From Anarhynchus alexandrinus (taxonomy: Eukaryota > Chordata > Aves > Charadriiformes > Charadriidae), in assembly GCA_008711295.1 (NCBI GenBank), contig VUYV01000592.1, forward strand, positions 242,622 through 306,621: DNA of 64,000 bases. Reading direction: 5' to 3'. The position numbers and the translations under genes are program-made. The notes under the pieces are model-generated. The model searched no databases. It saw nothing but the letters and a program-made list of their open reading frames with translations, and was not told the origin of the DNA. Shown in pieces: positions 11,101 through 21,740 of this stretch (positions are counted from its first letter, which is position 1; every line of letters begins with the position of its first letter).

Positions 11101-11324
11101 GCCCTGCGCCTCGCTGCCATGTTTGTCATGCCCTCGGGGATTCCGCGACAGTTCTCCGCGACCGCGGGGCCGCCCCCGAGCGTCGCCTCACCGCGGTGCA
11201 GCGGGTTCACGCTGTACTGCGTGTGCAGCCTCTGGCACTGCAGCTCCTTCCGCACCCGCTCGCACAGGAGTTGGTTCTGCCGCACCAGGTCCGGCGGCTC
11301 CTTCTCCCCGCTGCGGGCGGCCAT
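8133..11324 (-). CDS. CFAP144: CFAP144 (FAM183A), cilia- and flagella-associated protein, complete
   Basis: CFAP144 is a small axonemal protein, described as a microtubule inner protein of motile cilia. Four coding exons on the minus strand: 11192-11324, 10259-10318, 9258-9361 and 8133-8198. They join in frame to 120 aa. Exon 1 begins MAARSGEKEPPDLVRQNQLL; exon 2 gives [20 protein letters not shown]; exon 3 gives KFLNLIHHAALEPTKKYSEP and TESQEIGWNTTPL; exon 4 gives IHVDRTDRRLYLPRRRTEIT before TAA. Every junction has GT and AG (donors GTGAGG, GTAAGA and GTGAGT). The blocks VRQNQ, [10 protein letters not shown] and FLNLIHHAA match the mammalian family as I recall it. The product may be slightly shorter than the mammalian form at the C-terminus. 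The gene is head to head with PIF1 and tail to tail with EBNA1BP2; the EBNA1BP2 neighbourhood is as in human 1p34. No repeats of note lie in its introns. Confidence 0.92.
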
Positions 11325-11350
11325 GGCTCCGCCGGGCTGCGCGGCGTCCC

Positions 11351-11363
11351 GTAGCCTGGCAAC
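11351..11363. promoter_or_regulatory. RFX X-box in the CFAP144 promoter
   Basis: GTAGCC-T-GGCAAC fits GTNRCC-N(0-3)-RGYAAC at every position. It lies 27 bp upstream of the CFAP144 start codon, almost the same distance as the X-box in front of CFAP57. Confidence 0.7.
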
Positions 11364-11392
11364 GCCTCACGTGGTCACCCATGAGGCTGCTG

Positions 11393-11474
11393 ATTGGCCC
11401 GGCTGGTGCTCTTCGGACAGATTCTCTTGCCGCCTTCTATTGGCTGTTGAATTAAAGCCCCTGGTGCTGATTGG
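11393..11474 (+). promoter_or_regulatory. Three inverted CCAAT boxes (NF-Y) upstream of PIF1
   Basis: ATTGG occurs at 11393-11397, 11439-11443 and 11470-11474, each followed by C and two of them preceded by TG. The start-to-start spacings are 46 and 31 bp. Two or three CCAAT boxes about 30 bp apart are typical of G2/M-regulated vertebrate promoters. Confidence 0.6.
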
Positions 11475-11488
11475 CGGCGGCGGCCGCA

Positions 11489-11503
11489 CGCGGCGGGTTT
11501 GAA
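11489..11503 (+). promoter_or_regulatory. CDE/CHR cell-cycle module of PIF1
   Basis: CGCGG (11489-11493), four bases, then TTTGAA (11498-11503) reproduces the tandem CDE-N4-CHR arrangement bound by DREAM and MuvB complexes. It lies 46 bp before the PIF1 ATG and just downstream of the CCAAT boxes, the usual order in late S/G2 genes. Confidence 0.6.
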
Positions 11504-11549
11504 CGGCCGGTGCGGCGGCGGAGGTACTGGTAGCAGTAGCGGCATCAGT

Positions 11550-14500
11550 ATGGAGGACGCGGAGCTGCGCTGCACGGTGGCGGTGGAGCAGCCGCTGCCG
11601 GGGGGACAGGCCCCGCGGCGCCGCGTGATGCGGGGCGCGCTGGTGCTGCTGGGCCGCAACGAGCTGCGGCAGCCGGTGCTGCGGGTGGTCGGCGGCAGCG
11701 GCGGGGCGGCGGCGCTGAACTTCGCGCTGAGCGGTGATGCCGTGCGGCTCTTCACGCGGTTCGCGGGCGACGGGCGGGCGGCGGTGCGGGTGGGGCCGGG
11801 CGGCGCCCAGGTCCTGCTCTCCGACTGCCCCCCGGATGCGCTGCGCCGCTTCCTCCGTCTCCTGCGGCTCAAGATCGCCGCCGGACCGCGGGGCGCTCTG
11901 CGCGGCCCCCGCCTGCTGGACCGGCCGCCGCCGACCTTCGCCGTCATCAGCCCGCTGCAGGAGCGAGACCTGCTGCGCGGCCCCGGCCGCCTCCGCGGCG
12001 GCGAGGAGCGGGGGGAGCGCCCTGCGGAGGTGAGTCCCGGGACAAGGGGGGCGGCCCCGGTTACCGGCGTCGGTTACCGGCCCCGTTCTCACAGCGCGCT
12101 TTTCCCCGTCCCGCAGGCGCCCCGCGCGGAGAGGCGGCCCCCGGCGAGGCTCTCGGCGGAGCAGGAGGCGGTGCTGGGCGCCGTAAGGAGCGGGAAGAGC
12201 ATCTTCTTCACCGGCTGTGCGGGTGAGGGGGCTGGGCGGCTGTCACCGGGTGAAGTCCTCGGGCCTCGCCGCTGACCTGCTTTTTCTCCCCACTCCAAGG
12301 CACCGGGAAGTCGTTCCTGCTGAAGAAGATCGTGGGCTCCCTCCCTCCGAAGAGCACCTATGCTACAGCCAGCACGGGAGTGGCGGCGTGCCACATCGGT
12401 GGCACCACTCTCCATGCCTTTGCAGGTAATGGTACTGCCTGACAGTGAGAGGCTGGGAGGTCTTGCTCCCTTCCCAAAGAGTCAGGAGCTTCCCAAAGCT
12501 TTGCTTTCTTCTCCCCTGCCAGGGATTGGCTCTGGGAAAGCACCGCTGGAACAGTGCATTCAGCTGGCGGAGAGGCCTGGGGTGCGCCAGCACTGGCTGG
12601 CCTGCCAGCACTTAATTATTGATGAGATCTCCATGGTGGACGGCAAGTTCTTTGATAAGCTGGAGGCAGTGGCAAGGTGAGTGATCGTCAGGTCAAGTAA
12701 CCAACAGAAATGAGTTTCCCTAAATTTCTAGTTGCTTCCTTTCTCTGGTTATGTGAATGATTACAAGGCAATCCCTGACACAGGACTGGAAGGAAGCATG
12801 AAGTCATAGCCAGCATCTGGGCAGATCTTCATCCTGAGATAGGTTTTGATTGTGTCTCGGCTGTGGGAGTTCTGGTTGCTGTTTCTACCTCCAGAGCTGA
12901 GTCCAGAATACAGCTGTCCATTTATGCTGTCCCCAGCAGTTCTCTCTTGCAGAGAGAAGCAGTTGTGGTATAGCAGCTACCAAAGAAGCTGGTAATAATA
13001 TCAGGGGTGCAGGCAAAGAAAACTGTGTGTCTTGTAATAGTATTGCTTAATTATTTGAGCTCTTCTGACAGCTGAGAATACTCATCTCTTACTGCAGGTG
13101 GTGTATGTTTGAATGTACTGACAGACTAAGTAACTTCTAAGACCTGACTGTGTCCAGGCCCTGGAGGGTGTTCAAAGCTTCTCCTCTCTTCCCTCCCTCT
13201 CAGGGCAGTCAGAAAACGGGATGAGCCTTTTGGAGGAATTCAGCTAATCATCTGTGGGGACTTCTTGCAGCTACCCCCAGTCTGCAAGGCTAATGAAGAA
13301 ACCAAGTTCTGCTTCCAGGTACAAACCTGTCCCTAAACTCATCCTCATACTTTAAGTCTGCCTCTTTCTTAACAAGAGAATGATTTGCCAGGCAAAAAGC
13401 TGGAGGAAATGCATCCACATAAACATGGAGCTGACTGAAGTGCGGAGACAGACCGACAAGACCTTTGTGTCGCTCCTGAGTGCAGTCCGTTTGGGCAGGT
13501 GAGGAGAAACTCGTCTCTCTTTGTAATCCCTGCTCCCTACTGATGGAGCAGAGGAAAGAGCAGTTTGTCACTTCTTCCCTGTGCTCGATCAGGAATGCCT
13601 GGCTGGAGACAATAGCTATAAATGCTGTAGTTAATGTAAGCAGCTTTTATATATGCTGCTCTGGTAAGGAAAGACCCTTTCTAGGGTCCCTCTTTGCAAT
13701 TTCTGTTCAGGAATGCAATGGATCCTGAGCTGGCAGTGGCCAGAGCAGGGCTGAGGCGCACATTTGCACTGCTTTACAACTTTGTATAGTTCTCTTCCTC
13801 TGTCCTTCTCTCTAGAGGCCTGGGGCTTGCACAGCCAGATCCAGCTGTGTGGAGGTTTCTGCTGCTCAAGACCTGTTCCCAATCACTTGAAATAATAATC
13901 TCCTTTTCCTGGTTACCAGGTGCACAGAGGAGGTTACCAGACTGTTGATGCAGACCGCAACTAACAGGTCTGAGCGTGATGGGATCCTGGCTACGCGGCT
14001 CTGCACCCATAAAGATGACGTAGAAATAACTAATGAGAGACGCTTGCAACAGCTATCAGGTGAAGTCGTTGGAGGAAGCTGCTGGCTTTGGGGCTGAGCT
14101 CTGAGTGGATGCAATGGGGATAGCATGGTGTCAGAAGGAACTGGTGTTCTGTCATGTACCGCAGCACCAGTCCAAGATGTGCATGTTGGAGTTGACCTGC
14201 CTGGGGAAAAACTTCACAGCTTTTTGCTTACAAATCCACGCTGTTACTTCCTGGTGTATAATACACAGCAAGCTCATTGCTTGCTGTGGCATAGGGTGGG
14301 TCATTATTGCCTCCATTCCCCTGCTGCTTCTTTCTATAGCATCTCAGAAAGGCGGTGCTCTATCCAGCCATGACTTGAATTAAGGGCTATTTCATTTCTG
14401 CCTCCCTGTCCTAGAGGCCTAGGACAGGCCCTAGAGTTCTTCCTTAGTCCTCCTTGGAGATGTGGTGTTGGCATTAGGTGAAACTGGTCATATGCTCATA

Positions 14501-17500
14501 ATGTGACTGCTCAGTTCCTATTTACTGCTGGCCCTTGATTCCTGAGCCCTCTCGTGGTCTGAGAGGTATGCTGGGAAGAGAGGCAATAGTGAGCTTTCTG
14601 CTGTTAGACGTAACAAAGTTTGTGCAAAAATGTCCTACCAGCAGAGCAGAATAGATATTAAAAGAGGAATTGCTGTTAGAAAGAAATGCTGAGCCTCCTG
14701 CAGTGCTGTGTGGAATATGTTCAATGGTTGCAATTTGTCACATCTTTCTTTCCTTAATAGGAGAAGCACACACTTTTGAGGCTTTGGACAGTGACCCAAT
14801 GCTAGTGAAGTTAATTGATGCTCAGTGTCCTGTGGGTGGTAGAGTTGAGCTAAAGCTTGGAGCTCAGGTGAGTGTGTGTGCATACATCTGTAAAAGACCA
14901 GCAGATCAAACGGCATAAAAAATAAAGGAACAGCAGATAATTGTATAGAGTAGATAAATGTATAGAATGCAGATTCTGTATAGGATGGCTATACCAGGCC
15001 AACAGAGGAATGTAGCCCAGTCTGTATCCTTTCTGCTTGGAATCTTATCCAGACAGAGAATTGATTCGATTTGAGTGCAGGTCCATGTCTTGCGGACAGT
15101 GGTGACGATTATGACTTTGACGCATGTTGCTACCTGGAAGCTTCTAAACCTAATTGGAAGAGAGCATGGACAGTCCTTGCCTGCAGTCTTGCTCCAGGTA
15201 CAGCAGCCCTCCTGACCTGTAAGAGTATGGCACAGAATGCCAGATTTGCAGGACCAGGCACCTTGCTGTGAGCTAGGGCTGTCGGAGTGGAAAGGATGCA
15301 GGCTTGTGCTTAGTAGCAGCACTGTTTTGCCTTGGGAAGTTGCTCCTTGGGTGTTCCCAGAATCTGTCTATATCTAGGCTGTTTGGGGAAGGGGAATCTG
15401 TTCTCTGTATCTGAGCTCACAGTTGTGGACAGAAGCAGCTCAAGTGAAGTGTTTAGTGCTGCAGAATGATGTAGCTGGGAATCCTAGGAAGGAAAGGCTA
15501 TTAAACAATTTCAGTCAAATTGGAGATAGTGCTGTATCCTGCAGTAGGATGATGTGGCTGTGGCCACGCGAACCTGCTGTGCTTATGCTTCCTGGCTAGA
15601 AGCTGAGCTGCGGGTGGCTGAACAGGCTATAAAGCCAGTGCACTAAGGGATTTTTTCTTTTCCTCTGTAGGTGATGCTAGCTAAGAATCTGGATGTGTCT
15701 CAAGGGCTGGTGAATGGGGCACGAGGAGTTGTTGTAGGATTTGAAAGTGAAGAGAAGGGTAAGCAAGCTTTTTAATCTTTGGGGGGGGGGGGTTGACAAA
15801 ACAATTTATCATTGACTGCTGATGACTTGTTAATTTTGTCTGCTGCCTGGTATGACTAATTTGGGGGGAAGCAGGGAGTAGGTCTTCTCTGCAGTGAGAG
15901 GTTTGGGGTTCTCATGAGCTGTGATGTCATGTGCTGCATCAGCTATCGCTATCTGTAGGGCCTCTTGTGTTTGCTTTTCCTTATTCTCTAGATGTGTATG
16001 CTCCTTTGCATTTCATGTCTGTTCTGTTGAAGCACGTCTTGGTGTTTTAGGGGGTGGGAGTGTGGGGTGTGGTTTTTTTCTCAGAATTATGATTTGCTAC
16101 CTGCAAGGTGTATTGAATTTATCAGTTGAGATGCAGAGAAAAATAATCTGACTGTAATTCCTCTGTGTAAGCAGGTCCCAAATGTCATTTCAGGACATCC
16201 TATTTACTGCATGTGGGTATAGTTGTTTGGGGTTTTTTTGGGGGGGGGAGGGGGGAAGTGTTCTTAGGCTGCTAGGTTCCTGGCTCTTGAGTGTCAGGAA
16301 TACATCCATGTCTCTCCTGCTTCCATTCCTACAGGGCTGCCTAAGGTTAGATTTCTCTGTGGGGTCACACAGGTCATCAAAATGGAGAAATGGGTCTTCA
16401 AAGGACCATCAGGAGTTCATCTGAGTCGTCAGCAGTTGCCTTTAAAATTGGCATGGGCCATTTCCATTCACAAGAGTCAGGTGGGTGTTCTTATACAGCT
16501 GCCTATAGACTTTTACACCAGCACAAGCCTTATTTTCTGAGTGAGTTTGCATTGCTGGTAAAACAGGAAGCAGAACTGTGGCCCTTGTTGTGTGGGAGCT
16601 CTAGGGTATGTGAGCAGTGTTGCTAGCCTATCTTTGACCCTAGAGTTTCCATAAAGGTGCTGCGAACTGCACACTTGGTGTGGTGTTTGAATATAAAGTA
16701 CTATTACTTACTGCTCTGGGCTGATCAGGGTAGTGTTTCCATGACAGCCATCACCGTTAGTGACTCTGAGGTTTGCAGTGTACCTGAGGAAGGTGCACAA
16801 GTCACAGGTGTACTCTTTGGGCTGGACTTTCCTTTCAAGGTGCGTTGGGTTTTTTCAGTGTAAGTAATATGGTTCCTGCCTTTCCAGAAGGCTTCATACA
16901 CTTTGATAAATACATCCCCCGGTAAAAGACCTGTGACTTTGTTCCCATGCCACTGTTTAAACCAGTCCATGTTGTAAATTCTTCTGCCTCCTGGAACATC
17001 TCTTGGTGCAGAGAGGGCTGGCCAGGCTTAACCCAAACTCTGTCTTAGATAGTCTGCCTGAGGACTGCTTGAGCCTCCTTGCTCCTCCAGTTAATTACTA
17101 GGAGTGAAAACAGCGGGATTCATTTCCATGCTGAGTTGAGTATATGGGATTTGTAGAGTTTCACACATGAGGCTTATCAGAGTTAGTGGACCCTACTGTC
17201 TGCTAGCAACTTCCTGACAATGTGAAATTGTCCTTTCTCTTTTTCCGCCCCCAGCTATCTTTTAATCAGTTACATAGTCAAGCAAGAGACTTTCTCTTTT
17301 TTTTTTTTTTTAATCAAGCCTGCACACTGGGGATGGTACCTTTGACGGACTCAGAGGTCAGGTTAGTGTTGGTACAGCGTGGTGTTCTTGTTTGTTTTGT
17401 AACAAGCTTCTCTGTGTCTTTGATAGGGCATGTCTTTAGACTGTGTGGAAATCTCCCTGTCTCGTGTCTTTGAAAGTGGACAGGCTTATGTAGCCCTTTC

Positions 17501-17997
17501 CCGAGCCCGTAGCCTTGCAGGTCTCCGTGTTCTGGATTTTGACCCAAAAGTAGTGAGAGCTGATCCTTCTGTGTTGCAGTTCTATAGACAGCTGAGACGA
17601 CATCAACTTCTAACCCAGGTAAAGAAAAATGCTGTGTTAGCAAAGACTGCCTTGTGCAACCAGGGTGAGATGTTTGTGTCAAGATGCTTCTTTTTCTTCC
17701 CAAGCAAGATCATTCAAACTAAAACTTGTAGTGGCAGGAGAGATGAAACTGCGAAGAGGGAATGTGGTGGGGCAGCTCCTGGTGGCAAAATACTTACTGC
17801 AGTGTTGGGGTGGTATAACACTACCTGGCCCTGTGGGTGAAAGGGAGGGTTGGGGTTCTTTGATCCTTCTCTTGCAGTAAGGATTGAAGGGGAAGTGGTC
17901 ACACAAGAATTTTTTTTCTTTTTTTTTCCCCTCCCCCTAGGATTCTCTACACACACATTCAGGTACTGATGAGAAGGAGAACTGGAAATGCAGCTGA
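11550..17997 (+). CDS. PIF1: PIF1 5'-3' DNA helicase, complete
   Basis: PIF1 is a superfamily 1B helicase that unwinds G-quadruplexes and RNA-DNA hybrids and acts at telomeres, replication forks and in mitochondria. Twelve coding exons: 11550-12029, 12117-12222, 12300-12425, 12523-12676, 13204-13318, 13392-13498, 13920-14059, 14761-14867, 15671-15758, 16335-16480, 17427-17618 and 17941-17997, giving 605 aa. Walker A is GCAGTGKS (193-200, split between exons 2 and 3). Walker B is DEISM (271-275). The PIF1 signature region includes [11 protein letters not shown] and [19 protein letters not shown]. Late motifs are [25 protein letters not shown] and [19 protein letters not shown]. The N-terminus ([43 protein letters not shown]) matches the vertebrate PIF1 N-terminal domain. 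The frame stays open upstream to 11499 but has no earlier ATG. The last exon encodes a short tail containing KEN (599-601). All introns are GT-AG with matching phases. Confidence 0.96.
15781..16258 (+). repeat. PIF1: G-run clusters in PIF1 intron 9
   Basis: Intron 9 contains a 12-G run (15781-15792) and a second cluster with GGGG, a T run, nine or more G, A and six G (about 16229-16255). The second cluster fits an intramolecular G-quadruplex with a seven-base first loop. These may simply be length-variable homopolymers. Confidence 0.6.
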
Positions 17998-18224
17998 GAA
18001 TGTTCTTCTGCCCTCTGTGAGGCATCAGCACAGACTGATGAGTTGCAGCAATCTTGCTATTGAGTATATTTGATAACACTGCAGTCAAAGGAATTTCTTG
18101 TTAATGTTTGTTTCGTGTGACTTCTGTCTCCCCACCTCGTGCCTCTGAAATTTGGAAGGCTTCTGTAGCCCTTTTCTGGGCCTACAGTCTTGAGTGCTTC
18201 TGTGTCACAGATGCAACTCTAGCA

Positions 18225-18230
18225 AATAAA
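18225..18230 (+). terminator. PIF1: PIF1 polyadenylation signal (AATAAA)
   Basis: A canonical AATAAA lies about 228 bp after the PIF1 stop codon and is the first one downstream. The 3' UTR is therefore short, with cleavage expected near 18245-18250. Confidence 0.65.
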
Positions 18231-21200
18231 ATGACTGAACAAAGACATGCCTGAGGGACCTTTCTACAGTTCTGTCCTGTCCGCCTGGTTGCATTTCATT
18301 CTCCACGTATGTAGACTGAAACATGTATGCTTTTCTTCAAGTATACTGTGGTTGAGACACAGAAGATGTGTGTCCTCTTTGCCTGGATGGATTTGACCTG
18401 TTCACAAGAACTGCTGACACATGAGAAAGCAGTGCTAAGTATCTGGAATACATGCTTGATTCTCTTGCAAGCAAGGAGCTGCCAGGAGCTGGGCTGTGAC
18501 TTTATAGCATGCGGGGTTGTTCTTGCCTTCCAGATGTTTAGCACTAGGAGGCTTTGCATAACTTCATCTGCAAGCAGAACTAAGAGTTACACATTGCCTG
18601 TTATGCTGATACATAGCCTTTTTATTAGTCTGTTGCAAACATTATGATGTGATTTTACTTTTTTTAACCTTCTGAAATGAGGTGGCACTGTTAAAAATAG
18701 GAACAAGTCCTACATCTTATACTTACAGTACTACAAGAATTGTGAAGATCCATTACTCCATTAGCAAGAAGGGAGAGAGAGGAGATGGATGCTGATGGGG
18801 AGCTCCTCTTGTTTAAACACATGTGGCTCGCTTAAATGGGAGGGAGTTTATGCTGGAAACAATATGTGACTAATTAGGTGGAAGTTGAATGTGCAATAGG
18901 GAATAATGGCCAAGGACAAGTGAAGTGAGCTGTAACTTCACCTGTTTCAGCAAAAGCAGGGGTGACCAGAACTAATATACTACCTCTTTGAAGTCTTAAT
19001 AAAGGAGAAGCTTTGGTCTTTATATTTTAGCATTTTGCTTAAATCTTAAGTAACTTGTATATTTTCAAATGTTTAACATGCAGGAATAATGTCAATTATC
19101 AACATCCAGCTGGAATTTGTCTCATGCAGGGTAGTGTCTCTGTAACAAAGCCTCTGCAATTTGAGTGAGTTGAAGGCCACTTCTGGGAAGCTGTTCTCCT
19201 TAAAGGCAGGGAAGGATGTCGACTAGCCAGCAGTTAACATAACAGAAAGCAGACCTTTGGTAGGATTTCAAAATATATTTCTGAAGTGGGGTTTGTTTTT
19301 TCTGGGCTTGGGGGGTAGAATTTCAGAGGAAGAAATAGTAGAAGACAGATGTGTGGGAGTTAGAGTTGCTTACTTAATGTATCAGCATATTACTTACTGG
19401 GGAACAGATGGAATTACCTGAAGCTGGGGCTGGAGCCTGTGGAAGGTGAGACACTTCCCCTCACTGCAGGCTGTTTCTGGCGCTACCTCTGGTTTTTCAG
19501 ACTCTCATTCCATTTGTATTTGTAAATATATATACTTTTTTTTTTAAAAACAACACCTTCTAATCCTTTGAGCTCAACTTAAGTTGTTTGTTCCCCTTGG
19601 AGAGGAATTCAAAAATACCTCTGGGAAGGGGGATGACAGCTTCACTCTTGGGGTAGATGAGCGCTGCGGTGACCCCTTGGCCTGGGGCTCCCATGAGCAA
19701 TGGCCTGGACCCCATTGCAGCCTTGCACCCACAGGGAACTGGGGCAGGTGTCCTCTCCCAGCCTGCAGGCTATGCCAGTTGGGGGGGGCAGGTGGAGGTG
19801 CTCAGGTTTTCAGCCCTGTGCCTCCTGTGACAGGCTGGCCTCAGCCTCTCCTGGCTGCCTCTCATTCCCCTACCCTGCTGCTTGTCCCTGTCTCGCAGCG
19901 CTCCCTGTCCTTTCCTCCTGCCCCGCTCTGCGGTGGGCGCCCTGGCCAAACCTCCCTGCTGCACCCCTCATGTTCCCTATGTCATTCGAGCTGGTCCTCA
20001 ACATGTGTCCTTCACCTCTGCTATTGCATGTTGAGTTTTTGCTTTCATTTTGCTTTCATTCACCTTGTTCTACAGACCATCTGCTGGCATTGGGTCCATC
20101 TTCCCCTCATGCCCCTTGTGCAGGTGGTCAGAGGCTATGGGTGCCCTAATCGTCAGGGCAGGCAGGGGGAGCCCAACAGATGACCTAAAAGCCCATATGC
20201 TTGGCCAGTGGGCTGGGATGGGGCCAGTTTTCATTCCTGTGTGTTTTTAGAGGTGTGTTATGAGGGGTTTGTGTTGCATCGTAGGTTGAGGTGTGGGGTG
20301 TGAAATGCTCAGGGATGTTAAAGTGATTTTTACTGTTGGTGTAGACAGTAAAGAATATGCCAGCCACTTTCAGTCATACACAATACATTGATTTATTGAC
20401 AGATTGCGTAAGGGTAATGAGATAATGCAGGTTCAAATCTTTTAACATCTCTTAAAAAAGTTCCTGTACTGCTGTAACAACAAGATGATTTAAAGTGTAG
20501 ACTACGTACAATGCAAATAAACTTTTAATTGTGATCTTGTGAAGTAACTCACTTCAGCTTTCATGGGTTTAGGGACTGAAATCTTTCCAGATGTATGGGT
20601 TTTTTTTTTGTGCCAATTTGAGGTTTAAGATAAAACGCTAAACAGAACTTAAAGCTGGAAAGGGTAATAAATATTTCATGTTAGTATTAAATGTACATGA
20701 AACATTGTGGTTGCCTTCTCAGAGATGGAGCAGTGGGAACAGAATAGCAGTGGCTCTTGAAGGCTTGGCAGCTGTCCTGAGGCCGAAAGGGGTCCGTCTG
20801 TGTAAATTTTGGATGTTCTCGCTCACTTCCAGCTAAAGCAGATGTAGGGATGGGGGCTGAGGCTGAAGATTGCTATTTAAATCCTAAAAGAAGCAGTCAG
20901 GACAAATCTGAGCTTCCAGGCTCTGTCATGGCTCCCCTGCAGTCAGGATTATGATGAGGCCTTTTTAACAGAATAAAGCCTACATATATAGGAGGTGAAG
21001 AAATCCTATAATACAACCAAAATCCCTTCTTCCAAATACTCCTTAAAATGTTAATTTTGCTTGCAGAGGGATGTTCATTAGTTTGTAGCTAGAATCCAGC
21101 CCACCAACACAGGGGTTGTTATTTTAAATTTTTTATTGCAGTGACTGTACTGTAAGAACAGAGCTGCTCATCCTCTCTTCATTAGTAAGTAAAACAAAGA

Positions 21201-21414
21201 AGAATCTGAAGAGTAAGCAATTTCTCACATGAGGCCACCACAAGGCACTCAAAATGTCTGGTGATGCTGTTGCTTTCACCTGCTGAGGCAAGATGGTCTT
21301 AGCAGGCTGGATTTTTTTCAAGAACAATTCACATGGCTTGTGACAAGAAAAGTATATATGCTATTCTCAGTTTATGTGATCTGCAGAGCTTGTGCTTCTA
21401 CCTTGCCCCAGTGT

Positions 21415-21740
21415 GGATCCTCTCCATAGGCTGCCATCCTTCAGGAAAAAATTTGCTCCACCATGGTCCCTCCAGGGGCTGCAGGGGAGTCTGCTCGGGC
21501 ACCCACAGCTCCTCTGACCTGGGTGCCCGCAGGGCTCATTTCTCCCACTTTTTTTCCTCACAGTTGTGCAGTTTTCCCCTTCTTAAATCTGTTACCACAG
21601 AAGCACCACTGGCCTTGGTGATGGGCTTGGCTGGAACTGATTGGAACCAGCTGTGTCAGGCACGGGGCAGCCCTGACTGCTCCTCAGTGTTTCCCACCAA
21701 CACCTGGGCATGGGCACCTGATACACCAAGTATCAGGTGT
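21415..21740. mobile_element. Probable degraded avian endogenous-retrovirus-derived fragment
   Basis: The run of phrases here (a Trp-Asp-rich GC segment with CCACCATGGTCC, CTCCAGGGGCTGCAGGGG, GTGCAGTTTTCCCCTTCTTAA, GTTACCACAGAAGC and GATGGGCTTGGC) resembles a noncoding segment I associate with avian ERV elements scattered in bird genomes. No retroviral coding sequence is visible. Boundaries, family and orientation are uncertain, and the assignment is from memory of the repeat's appearance. Confidence 0.4.
21715..21739. repeat. Perfect 10-bp inverted repeat with 5-base loop
   Basis: CACCTGATAC, then ACCAA, then GTATCAGGTG forms a perfect hairpin. It sits at the right edge of the ERV-like fragment. 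No function can be assigned. Confidence 0.85.

Larger units (their letters stand above)
11325..11549. promoter_or_regulatory. Bidirectional CFAP144/PIF1 promoter
   Basis: 225 bp separate the divergent start codons. The segment has no TATA box. The CFAP144 side holds an RFX X-box (11351-11363), and the PIF1 side holds three inverted CCAAT boxes and a CDE/CHR module. The layout suggests separate control: a ciliary programme to the left and a cell-cycle programme to the right. Confidence 0.7.

Noticed and set aside
19584..20183. 199-codon frame in a GC-rich island
   Set aside because: Overlapping frames of similar length exist on both strands, which points to base composition and not coding.
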